Positions 1-4,841 of a stretch of DNA of 5,605 nucleotides are shown piece after piece (positions within the stretch are counted from its first letter, which is position 1; every line of letters begins with the position of its first letter). The position numbers and the translations under genes are program-made. Source of the DNA: Cupriavidus sp. (GTDB lineage: Bacteria > Pseudomonadota > Gammaproteobacteria > Burkholderiales > Burkholderiaceae); assembly GCA_013362725.1 (NCBI GenBank), contig JABFVP010000389.1, positions 1 to 5,605 on the forward strand, given 5' to 3'. The notes beneath the pieces are model-generated. The model was not told where the DNA came from and did not search any database. It was given only the letters and a program-made list of their open reading frames with translations.

Positions 1-293
1 ATCACCGCATCGGCCTGCGCATCGGCGGCGATGGACTCCAGCGCGGCTTCGCCGAAGCCCACCTCGGTCGGCACGCCGGCAGCGCGCAGCAGCGTTTCCA
101 GCTCGCGCGCCGCCTCGGCCGTTCCGACCACGGCGCGCGCCGGGCGGAATTCGATGCACTGGTCGGCCAGCTTGCGCACCTGCCGATGGGCGCTGAGCGC
201 ATGCGCCGCGTAACGGCCGGGATGGCGCCGGATCACGTCGAGCGTGCTTTCGCCGATGGAGCCGGTGGCGCCCAGGATGGTGATGCGATGCAT
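1..293 (-). CDS. dxr: 1-deoxy-D-xylulose 5-phosphate reductoisomerase, N-terminal part (cut by window edge)
   Basis: Partial gene: the ATG is at 293 and the frame stays open to base 1, giving 97 complete codons of a protein that is normally about 390-400 residues. The translation begins MHRITILGATGSIGESTLDV, with the NADPH-binding glycine-rich motif GATGSIG at residues 8-14, followed by the family-typical ALSAHRQVRKLADQC (about 32-46) and FRPARAVVG (about 49-57). In this family the enzyme (also called IspC) converts DXP to 2-C-methyl-D-erythritol 4-phosphate with NADPH, the committed step of the MEP isoprenoid pathway in the cytosol. The catalytic metal-binding and substrate loops lie beyond the window. 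The start is 11 nt after the cdsA stop, so it is probably cotranscribed and perhaps translationally coupled. I see no good Shine-Dalgarno sequence before it. The identification is firm; only the 3' end is unseen. Confidence 0.95.
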   Translation of the reverse strand, partial: MHRITILGATGSIGESTLDVIRRHPGRYAAHALSAHRQVRKLADQCIEFRPARAVVGTAEAARELETLLRAAGVPTEVGFGEAALESIAADAQADAV

Positions 294-304
294 AGCAGTC
301 GGCT

Positions 305-1126
305 TCAGAGAAAAATCAGCATCAGGGCCGCCAGCGGAAACACCGGCAGCAAGGCGTCGATACGGTCTAGCACGCCGCCATGGCCGGGCAGCAGCCGGCT
401 GCTGTCCTTCTTGCCGACCTGGCGCTTGAGCAGGGATTCGAACAGGTCGCCCACCACGCTGGCCGCGACCAGCAGCGTGGTCAGCGCGGCGACGAAGCCC
501 AGCCCGCCGCGGTCGCCCATCACCGAGAACCAGGTCGGGGCAAAGGCGTGGGTGCCCGCCAGCGCGAGGCCGATTACCAGCGCCAGTACCCAGCCGCCGA
601 TGGCGCCTTCCCACGACTTGCCCGGGCTGATGCCGGGCGCCAGCTTGCGCCGGCCGATCGCCTTGCCGGTGAAATACGCGCCGATGTCGGCGGCCCACAC
701 CAGCACCGCGGCGGTCAGCAGCACGCCGATGCCGGCGCCGCGCAGGATCATGGTGGCATGGGCAAACGCGGGCAGCATCACCAGCCCCAGCACCGCGCCC
801 AGCGCGGTGAAGGCCGGGTTGGCGGTGCGCACGCCGCGCGCCAGCAGCAGCACCGCCACGCCCCAGCACACCACTGCGGCCTCGAGCAGCCAGGTGGTGG
901 CGTGGCGCTGCGGCAGGTCATGCCAGGTGATGGTGGCGACTAGGCAGGCCAGCGCATAGACATAGGGCCACGGCCCGCGCAGTCCGATCAGGCGGCCGAA
1001 TTCCCAGCCGGCCAGCAGCACGATCACGCCGAGCAGTCCCGCCAGGCCCGCCGGCGGCGCCAGGAACAGGATCGGCAGGATCAGCAGCAACAGGCACAGG
1101 GCGGTGATGACGCGGGTGAGGAGCAT
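305..1126 (-). CDS. cdsA: Phosphatidate cytidylyltransferase (CDP-diacylglycerol synthase)
   Basis: A 273-residue integral inner-membrane protein. It starts MLLTRVITAL and has many hydrophobic segments (about residues 5-22, 27-40, 56-68, 78-96, 105-124, 132-147, 175-192, 207-224 and 258-272). The C-terminal half carries the CDP-alcohol synthase hallmarks: WAADIGAYFTGK at 144-155, SPGKSWEG at 167-174, and the family signature SLLKR (231-235), then KKDSS (239-243), then PGHGGVLDRID (247-257), with the paired acidic residues expected to bind metal. By family knowledge it condenses CTP with phosphatidic acid to CDP-diacylglycerol, the precursor of all bacterial glycerophospholipids. Length is normal for the family. 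The ATG lies 36 nt after the uppS stop, with a weak GGGA-like ribosome site upstream, and dxr follows after 11 nt, so it sits inside the downstream operon segment. Nothing is missing or unusual. Confidence 0.96.
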   Translation of the reverse strand: MLLTRVITALCLLLLILPILFLAPPAGLAGLLGVIVLLAGWEFGRLIGLRGPWPYVYALACLVATITWHDLPQRHATTWLLEAAVVCWGVAVLLLARGVRTANPAFTALGAVLGLVMLPAFAHATMILRGAGIGVLLTAAVLVWAADIGAYFTGKAIGRRKLAPGISPGKSWEGAIGGWVLALVIGLALAGTHAFAPTWFSVMGDRGGLGFVAALTTLLVAASVVGDLFESLLKRQVGKKDSSRLLPGHGGVLDRIDALLPVFPLAALMLIFL

Positions 1127-1162
1127 GCGCTGCGGTCCCGTGAAAAGTTGGAGTGGCCGGGC

Positions 1163-1933
1163 TCAGGCCGTACCCGAAAGTCCGGGCGCGACCAGCTGCG
1201 CGCTGGTGCGGCCGAAGCGGCGTTCGCGCTGGCGGTACGAGGCGAAGGCCTTGTCGAGTTCCGCCGCGTCGAAATCCGGCCAGTAGACGTCGGTGAAGTA
1301 CAGCTCGGAATAGGCGAGCTGCCACAGCAGGAAATTGCTGATGCGCTGTTCGCCGCCGGTGCGGATGAACAGGTCCGGCTCGGGCGCATAGGCCATCGCC
1401 AGGTGCGGGGCCAGCAGCGATTCGTCGATCGATTCGGGATCGAGCATCGGCGAGCGCGCCAGCATCTTGCGCATGGCCTGCAGCAGGTCCCAGCGCCCGC
1501 CGTAGTTGGCGGCGATGGTGACGGTCAGGCCGGTATTGCCGGCGGTGCGCGCCTCGGCATCCTGGATCAGCCGCTGGATGCGCGGGCTGAAGCGGCTCAG
1601 GTCGCCCACCACCCGCAGCCGAATGTTGTTGGCGTGCATCTTCACCACTTCGCGCCGCAGCGACATCATGAACAGCCGCATCAGGAACGAGACCTCGTCG
1701 GCCGGACGGCGCCAGTTCTCGGAGCTGAACGCGAACAGCGTCAGGTATTGCACGCCCCGCGCGGCGCAGGCTTCGACCACCGCGCGCACGGCGTCCAGCC
1801 CGCGGCTGTGCCCCGCCACGCGCGGCAGGTGCCGCTGGGTCGCCCAGCGGCCGTTGCCGTCCATGATGATGGCAACATGCCTGGGCACATAGGAAGTATC
1901 GGGTACGGCAAGCGTCGAGCTGATGTGCTGCAT
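1163..1933 (-). CDS. uppS: Undecaprenyl diphosphate synthase (cis-prenyltransferase)
   Basis: A 256-residue cis-prenyltransferase, also known as ispU. Family motifs are complete and in order: HVAIIMDGNGRWA at 19-31 with the catalytic Asp at 25, GHSRG at 41-45, FAFSSENWRRP at 68-78, PDLFIRTGGEQRISNFLLWQ at 186-205, and the C-terminal SELYFTDVYWPDF at 209-221 with its metal/IPP-binding Glu. The enzyme adds eight isopentenyl units in cis to farnesyl diphosphate, producing the C55 carrier lipid used for peptidoglycan and O-antigen assembly. It acts in the cytosol at the membrane face. The start at 1933 is the first in-frame start and gives a normal N-terminus, but the preceding bases contain no Shine-Dalgarno match. 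The gene follows frr after 46 nt and precedes cdsA by 36 nt. Function is certain; the exact start is a little less so. Confidence 0.96.
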   Translation of the reverse strand: MQHISSTLAVPDTSYVPRHVAIIMDGNGRWATQRHLPRVAGHSRGLDAVRAVVEACAARGVQYLTLFAFSSENWRRPADEVSFLMRLFMMSLRREVVKMHANNIRLRVVGDLSRFSPRIQRLIQDAEARTAGNTGLTVTIAANYGGRWDLLQAMRKMLARSPMLDPESIDESLLAPHLAMAYAPEPDLFIRTGGEQRISNFLLWQLAYSELYFTDVYWPDFDAAELDKAFASYRQRERRFGRTSAQLVAPGLSGTA

Positions 1934-1941
1934 GGGCGTGA

Positions 1942-1989
1942 GACGGTCGCTGACAGACCCGGCAAGGCCGGGACGGGCGTCAGACCGTC
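1942..1989 (-). promoter_or_regulatory. Hairpin and flanking inverted repeat in the frr-uppS gap
   Basis: CCCGGC (1958-1963) and GCCGGG (1967-1972) form a perfect 6-bp stem with a 3-nt loop. They are enclosed by GACGGTC (1942-1948) and GACCGTC (1983-1989), a 7-bp inverted repeat whose 5' arm in the transcript overlaps the last sense codons and stop region of frr. The uppS ATG is 8 bases beyond. There is no U-run, so it is not an intrinsic terminator. The placement would allow an effect on uppS initiation, but this is inference. Confidence 0.4.
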
Positions 1990-2540
1990 ATGATCTCCTT
2001 CTCTTTTTCGGCGACCATCTTGTCGATCTCGGCCACGTACTTGTCGGTCAGTTTCTGCACCTCGTCCTGGCCGCGGCGCTCTTCGTCCTCGGAGATGGTC
2101 TTGTCCTTGACCAGCTTCTTGAACTGCTCGTTGGCATCGCGGCGCAGATTGCGCACCGCCACCTTGGCACCCTCGGCCTCGCCCTTCACGACCTTGGTCA
2201 GCTCCTTGCGGCGCTCTTCGGTCAGTGCAGGCATCGGCACACGGATCACTTCGCCCATGGTGGCCGGGTTCAGGCCGAGGTCGCAATCGCGGATGGCCTT
2301 CTCGACCGCGCCCACCATTTTCTTTTCCCACGGCTGCACCGTGATGGTACGGGCATCGGCCAGACCGATCGCCGCCACCTGGCTGATGGGCACCATCGAA
2401 CCGTAGTAATCCACCTGAACGTGGTCGAGCAGGCCGGTATGGGCACGGCCGGTGCGGATCTTAGCCAGATCGGCCTTGAAGGCTTCGATCGACTTCTGCA
2501 TTTTCTGCTCGACGCTCTTCTTTGTGTCGGCGACGCTCAT
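1980..2540 (-). CDS. frr: Ribosome recycling factor
   Basis: A 186-residue protein, the usual RRF length (about 185). It starts MSVADTKKSVEQKM and ends MTV. Domain I helices carry AKIRTGRAHTGLLDH (26-40), and the hinge and domain II carry YYGSMVPISQVA (45-56), WEKKM (71-75) and DLGLNPATMGEVIRVPMP (87-104). The last long charged helices carry LTEERRKEL (107-115) and AVRNLRRDANEQFKK (128-142), which include the conserved arginine cluster known to contact 23S rRNA. With EF-G it splits post-termination ribosomes. The start is set by a perfect GGAGGT four bases upstream of the ATG, the best ribosome binding site in the window, as expected for an abundant essential factor. A hairpin and a possible promoter lie just upstream in the 128-nt pyrH-frr gap, so it may be transcribed partly on its own. 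The gene looks intact and standard. Confidence 0.97.
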   Translation of the reverse strand: MSVADTKKSVEQKMQKSIEAFKADLAKIRTGRAHTGLLDHVQVDYYGSMVPISQVAAIGLADARTITVQPWEKKMVGAVEKAIRDCDLGLNPATMGEVIRVPMPALTEERRKELTKVVKGEAEGAKVAVRNLRRDANEQFKKLVKDKTISEDEERRGQDEVQKLTDKYVAEIDKMVAEKEKEIMTV

Positions 2541-2544
2541 TTTT

Positions 2545-2550
2545 ACCTCC
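2545..2550 (-). promoter_or_regulatory. Ribosome binding site of frr
   Basis: On the minus strand this reads GGAGGT, followed by AAAA and the ATG at 2540. It is a full match to the anti-Shine-Dalgarno core and fixes the frr start. It lies about 18 bases downstream of a 7-bp hairpin (2568-2587) in the same transcript, which leaves the site itself unpaired. Confidence 0.85.
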
Positions 2551-2567
2551 GGAAATCAGCCAACCAA

Positions 2568-2587
2568 GATCCCCTCTGGTGGGGATC
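2568..2587 (-). promoter_or_regulatory. Hairpin in the frr leader
   Basis: A perfect 7-bp inverted repeat, GATCCCC / GGGGATC, with a 6-nt loop (ACCAGA in the minus-strand transcript). The transcript continues TTGGTTGG, which has some U content but is not a clean U-run, so this is at best a weak attenuator and more likely a leader or processing structure. It sits 27 bases upstream of the frr ATG. What it does is not known from the sequence. Confidence 0.5.
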
Positions 2588-2598
2588 GAAAATGAATC

Positions 2599-2627
2599 AT
2601 TCTACTCTTTGCCCGGATGGATACCAG
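2599..2627 (-). promoter_or_regulatory. Possible promoter for frr
   Basis: On the minus strand TAGAAT (2604-2599) matches the sigma-70 -10 consensus at five of six positions. It sits in an unusually AT-rich stretch for this genome (AAAGAGTAGAATGATTCATT). The hexamer 17 nt further upstream, CTGGTA (2627-2622), matches TTGACA at only three positions. If used, transcription would begin near 2592, giving a leader of about 50 nt that carries the 2568-2587 hairpin. This is a weak prediction from consensus alone. Confidence 0.3.
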
Positions 2628-2655
2628 CACCGCGATGCGGCATCCGTTACCGGGC
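2611..2655 (-). promoter_or_regulatory. Two-part stem-loop 3' of pyrH
   Basis: In the minus-strand transcript the outer arms GCCCGG (2655-2650) and CCGGGC (2616-2611) can form 6 bp. After a small internal loop, GGATGCC (2645-2639) pairs with GGTATCC (2625-2619) over 7 bp including one G-U wobble, leaving a 13-nt loop. It begins 13 nt after the pyrH stop. It is followed by AAAGAG, not a U-run, so it does not look like an intrinsic terminator. It could protect the pyrH 3' end or mark a processing point. It also overlaps the upstream half of the possible frr promoter. Confidence 0.45.
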
Positions 2656-2668
2656 ACGCAGACGAGGC

Positions 2669-3379
2669 TCACACGTGCACCAGCGTACCCTCATCCTCGC
2701 CCAGGATGACGCGCTTGAGCGCGCCCGGCTTCACGATCGAGAACACCTTGATCGGCAGCTTCTGGTCGCGGCACAGCGCGAACGCGGTGGCGTCCATCAC
2801 CTGCAGGTTGCGCGAGATGGCCTCGTCGAAGCTGATGGTGGTGTAGCGCGTGGCACTCGGATCCTTCTTCGGGTCGGCAGTGTAGACGCCGTCGACCTTG
2901 GTCGCCTTCAGCACGATCTCGGCGCCGATCTCGGAGCCGCGCAGCGCGGCCGCGGTGTCGGTGGTGAAGAACGGGTTGCCGGTGCCGGCGGCGAAGATCA
3001 CCACCTTGCCCTCTTCCAGCTGGCGGATCGCGCGCGGGCGGATATAGGGCTCGACCACCTGGTCCATGCGCAGCGCCGACTGCACGCGGCCTTCGATATT
3101 GGCGTGGCGCATCGCGTCCTGCAGCGCCAGTGCGTTCATCATGGTGGCCAGCATGCCCATGTAGTCGGCGGTGGCGCGATCCATGCCGGCAGCGCCGCCG
3201 GCGACGCCGCGGAAGATATTGCCGCCGCCGATCACCACCGCCACCTGCACGCCGAGCTTCACGATCTCGGCAATGTCGTTCACCATGGCCTCGATGGTGG
3301 AGCGGTTGATGCCGAAGGCATCGTCGCCCATCAGGGCTTCACCGGACAGTTTCAGAAGGACGCGCTTGTAGGCTGGCAT
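2669..3379 (-). CDS. pyrH: Uridylate (UMP) kinase
   Basis: A 236-residue bacterial UMP kinase of the amino-acid-kinase fold. It starts MPAYKRVLLKLSGEAL, with the phosphate-binding KLSGEAL at 10-16, VVIGGGNIFRG at 48-58, the UMP-site region ADYMGMLATMMNALA at 71-85, GTGNPFFTTDTAA at 132-144, and the nucleotide-binding KATKVDGVYTADPKKDP at 158-174. It makes UDP from UMP and ATP. The family is hexameric and in proteobacteria is usually activated by GTP and inhibited by UTP. I chose the ATG at 3379 because it matches the family N-terminus and is preceded by GAGGG at suitable distance. The frame stays open 32 codons further up to a GTG at 3475, but that part is unlike the family and overlaps leader repeats and a hairpin. 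It follows tsf after about 298 nt of structured leader and precedes frr by 128 nt. Confidence 0.97.
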   Translation of the reverse strand: MPAYKRVLLKLSGEALMGDDAFGINRSTIEAMVNDIAEIVKLGVQVAVVIGGGNIFRGVAGGAAGMDRATADYMGMLATMMNALALQDAMRHANIEGRVQSALRMDQVVEPYIRPRAIRQLEEGKVVIFAAGTGNPFFTTDTAAALRGSEIGAEIVLKATKVDGVYTADPKKDPSATRYTTISFDEAISRNLQVMDATAFALCRDQKLPIKVFSIVKPGALKRVILGEDEGTLVHV

Positions 3380-3384
3380 GTTCA

Positions 3385-3389
3385 CCCTC
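3385..3389 (-). promoter_or_regulatory. Ribosome binding site of pyrH
   Basis: The minus strand reads GAGGG followed by TGAAC and ATG, a moderate Shine-Dalgarno match at normal spacing. It supports the start at 3379 over the in-frame GTG 96 bases upstream, which has no such motif and lies in the arm of a strong hairpin. Confidence 0.65.
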
Positions 3390-3404
3390 GGAAGGAGCAG
3401 TTCG

Positions 3405-3446
3405 CTCGGTTGAGACGGCTCGGTCAAGACGACTCGGTTGAGACAC
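3405..3446 (-). repeat. Three-copy 14-bp tandem repeat in the pyrH leader
   Basis: On the plus strand CTCGGTTGAGAC (3405-3416), CTCGGTCAAGAC (3419-3430) and CTCGGTTGAGAC (3433-3444) recur with an exact 14-bp period. The outer copies are identical over 12 bp. The middle one differs only at two bases, changing TTGA to TCAA, its reverse complement. The array ends about 26 bases before the pyrH ATG. The period is not a multiple of three, so this is not a protein repeat. It may be a binding site array or replication slippage; the function is unknown. Confidence 0.75.
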
Positions 3447-3465
3447 TGGGACGTATGTTTTGGCA

Positions 3466-3493
3466 CCGGCGGCACGGGTCATCGTGCCGCCGG
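3466..3493 (-). promoter_or_regulatory. Strong 11-bp hairpin in the pyrH leader
   Basis: A perfect inverted repeat: CCGGCGGCACG (3466-3476) pairs with CGTGCCGCCGG (3483-3493) around a 6-nt loop. It is almost all G-C and should fold in either strand's RNA. No U-run follows on either side, so it does not have the form of an intrinsic terminator. It lies about 90 bases upstream of the pyrH ATG, just before the 14-bp repeats in transcription order. Confidence 0.65.
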
Positions 3494-3599
3494 CAGGAGA
3501 AAAGCCGGTTTTCGGGGTGCCCCGGCCGGGACCGGACCACCGCGGAAACAGACTGCTGCAGCGCAACGCCGGCCACGCCGTGCTGCACTACTTATGCAG

Positions 3600-3621
3600 A
3601 GGGGCACCTTGCGGCGCCCCT
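3600..3621 (-). promoter_or_regulatory. 9-bp hairpin with GCAA tetraloop after tsf
   Basis: In the minus-strand transcript AGGGGCGCC pairs with GGUGCCCCU (one G-U) around GCAA, a stable GNRA tetraloop. It starts five bases after a TATAAT element, so if that element is a promoter the transcript would begin at or near the foot of this hairpin. CUGCAUAAG follows, not a U-run, so intrinsic termination is unlikely. It may alternatively be the 3'-end stabiliser of the rpsB-tsf message. Confidence 0.55.
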
Positions 3622-3626
3622 GCGGC

Positions 3627-3632
3627 ATTATA
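3627..3632 (-). promoter_or_regulatory. Perfect TATAAT -10-like element upstream of pyrH
   Basis: The minus strand reads TATAAT exactly, in a very G-C rich surround, 45 nt after the tsf stop and about 250 nt before the pyrH ATG. No hexamer 15-19 nt upstream resembles TTGACA, and there is no extended TG motif, so a promoter is only possible, not established. Confidence 0.35.
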
Positions 3633-3670
3633 GGCGCCCGGGCCGGCCACGACGGCCAGTCCCTGGCGCC
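3633..3670 (-). promoter_or_regulatory. Nested GC-rich inverted repeat just after the tsf stop
   Basis: GGCGCC occurs at 3633-3638 and 3665-3670 and can pair as a 6-bp outer stem. Inside it, GGCC (3645-3648) and GGCC (3654-3657) can form a short inner stem with a 5-nt loop. It starts 8 nt after the tsf stop codon and is followed by TATAATGCC rather than a U-run. It could be a transcript 3'-end structure; the evidence is limited to base complementarity. Confidence 0.3.
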
Positions 3671-3677
3671 CCGGACC

Positions 3678-4556
3678 TCAGCCCTTCTGGGCAGCGGCCA
3701 CCTGGGCGGCCACTTCAGCGGCGAAGTCGTCCTGCTTCTTCTCGATGCCTTCGCCCACGACGTAAAGGGTGAAGCCCTTCACGGTCGTGTTGGCGGCCTT
3801 CAGCATCTGCTCGACGGTCTGCTTGTCGTTCTTCACGAACGGCTGGTTGAACAGCGAGACTTCCTTCAGGTACTTCTGCACCGAACCCTCGACCATCTTG
3901 GCGGCGATCTCGGCCGGCTTGCCCGATTCGGCGGCCTTCTGCTCGGCGATGCTGCGCTCCTTGGCGATCAGGTCGGCAGGGACCTGCTCGGCCGACAGCG
4001 ACACCGGCTTCATCGCGGCCACGTGCATGGCGACGTCCTTGGCGGCGGCTTCGTCGCCGTCGAACTCGACCATCACGCCGATGCGGGTGCCGTGCAGGTA
4101 CGAGACCAGCTTGCCGCCGTTGGCGTAGCGCACGAAGCGGCGGATCGTCATGTTCTCGCCGATCTTGCCGATCAGGGCAGCGCGGGTGGCTTCGACGCTG
4201 ACGCCGTCGATTTCCAGCGCCGACAGCGCGGCCACGTCGGCCGGGTTCTGCTTGGCGATCAGTTCAGCCACCTTGGCCGAGAAGGCCAGGAAGTCGTCGT
4301 TCTTGGAGACGAAATCGGTTTCGCAGTTCAGTTCGACCAGCACGCCGGTGGTGCCGTCGATGAACGATGCGACCACGCCTTCTGCGGTCACGCGCGAGGC
4401 GGCCTTGCTGGCCTTGTTGCCCAGCTTGACGCGCAGCAGCTCTTCGGCCTTGTTCAGGTCGCCGTCGGCCTCGGTCAGGGCCTTCTTGCATTCCATCATC
4501 GGCGCGTCGGTCTTCGCGCGCAGTTCTGCAACCATGCTTGCGGTAATTGCCGCCAT
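3678..4556 (-). CDS. tsf: Translation elongation factor Ts
   Basis: A 292-residue EF-Ts, close to the usual proteobacterial length (about 283-293). It starts MAAITASMVAELRAKTDAPM. The N-terminal UBA-like domain (about 1-54) carries the family signature LRAKTDAPMMECKKAL at 12-27. The core begins with VLVELNCETDFVSKNDDF at 72-89, whose TDF (80-82) is the Asp-Phe pair that inserts into EF-Tu near its Mg2+ site. Further family blocks are GKIGENMTIRRF (130-141), MHVAAMKP (177-184), and the C-terminal QPFVKNDKQTVEQML (238-252). EF-Ts catalyses GDP release from EF-Tu during elongation in the cytosol. The ATG is preceded by AAGGAG at six bases. rpsB lies upstream with a strong terminator in the gap, so EF-Ts synthesis depends on readthrough or on a promoter I could not identify. 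The gene is intact. Confidence 0.97.
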   Translation of the reverse strand: MAAITASMVAELRAKTDAPMMECKKALTEADGDLNKAEELLRVKLGNKASKAASRVTAEGVVASFIDGTTGVLVELNCETDFVSKNDDFLAFSAKVAELIAKQNPADVAALSALEIDGVSVEATRAALIGKIGENMTIRRFVRYANGGKLVSYLHGTRIGVMVEFDGDEAAAKDVAMHVAAMKPVSLSAEQVPADLIAKERSIAEQKAAESGKPAEIAAKMVEGSVQKYLKEVSLFNQPFVKNDKQTVEQMLKAANTTVKGFTLYVVGEGIEKKQDDFAAEVAAQVAAAQKG

Positions 4557-4562
4557 TTGTCA

Positions 4563-4568
4563 CTCCTT
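4563..4568 (-). promoter_or_regulatory. Ribosome binding site of tsf
   Basis: The minus strand reads AAGGAG, then TGACAA and ATG: a strong Shine-Dalgarno at ideal spacing that fixes the tsf start. A short 5-bp hairpin (GCCGG / CCGGC, 4580-4592) and a 10-bp palindrome CTGCCGGCAG (4585-4594) lie just upstream without covering the site. Confidence 0.8.
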
Positions 4569-4676
4569 GAATGGTTCGCGCCGGCTGCCGGCAGTCGCCC
4601 GCGGCACCCGGTCGGTGGGTCTTCAGCGCACCCGCGGCAGATCTTGCCTGGCGCGGATGACAACAATTCAAATTCG

Positions 4677-4710
4677 AAAAAAGGGGGCGCCAGATGTGCC
4701 CCCTTTTTTT
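4677..4710 (-). terminator. Intrinsic (bidirectional) terminator between rpsB and tsf
   Basis: In the minus-strand transcript the arms are AAAAAAGGGGGC (from 4709 down to 4698) and GCCCCCTTTTTT (4688 down to 4677), a perfect 12-bp stem around a 9-nt loop. Its G-C core is directly followed by six Us. The same arrangement on the plus strand gives seven Us, so it should work both ways. It lies about 130 nt after the rpsB stop and about 120 nt before tsf. It fits partial termination that would reduce tsf relative to rpsB transcription. Confidence 0.88.
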
Positions 4711-4750
4711 GCCCTGCCGCCGAAGTACCCCGGCTTGCGCCCTGCGCGCT

Positions 4751-4783
4751 GCCCGGCGTGCCGGGCGGCAGGCGATGCCTGCC
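4751..4783 (-). promoter_or_regulatory. Two abutting hairpins in the rpsB 3' region
   Basis: GCCCGG / CCGGGC with a CGTG loop (4751-4766) directly touches GGCAGGC / GCCTGCC with a 3-nt loop (4767-4783). Both are perfect inverted repeats. In the transcript they come after the rpsB stop and about 40 nt before the intrinsic terminator. They may stabilise the rpsB 3' end or shape the attenuator. No known RNA family is recognised. Confidence 0.5.
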
Positions 4784-4841
4784 TTGTCGTGTGTTGACGT
4801 GCGCGCTATCGGGTTCCTTTCAGCAGCGGGCCGGGAGGCTA

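Noticed and set aside
186..959. Plus-strand open frames opposite cdsA and dxr
   Set aside because: The translations are low-complexity Ser/Pro/Ala or Gln/His-rich strings with no hydrophobic core or motif, while the minus strand encodes an unmistakable CdsA.
3405..3444. TTGACC on the minus strand in the middle 14-bp repeat (about 3425-3420) as a -35 box for pyrH
   Set aside because: No acceptable -10 hexamer occurs 16-18 nt downstream; the bases there are GCGAAC / CGAACT / GAACTG.
3380..3475. A 32-codon N-terminal extension of pyrH from a GTG at 3475
   Set aside because: It has no family counterpart, no ribosome site, begins in a hairpin arm and covers the 14-bp repeats. The ATG at 3379 matches known UMP kinases.
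3466..3621. The hairpins in the tsf-pyrH gap as intrinsic terminators
   Set aside because: None is followed by a U-run on either strand, in contrast to the clear terminator at 4677-4710.
1148..3772. Long open frames on the plus strand opposite uppS, frr, pyrH and tsf (for example 1148-1993, 1923-2846, 2522-3772)
   Set aside because: They mirror strongly conserved minus-strand genes, have His/Arg/Ala/Gly-rich translations typical of GC-rich antisense frames, and show no family motifs. One of them runs straight through two genes and a non-coding gap.
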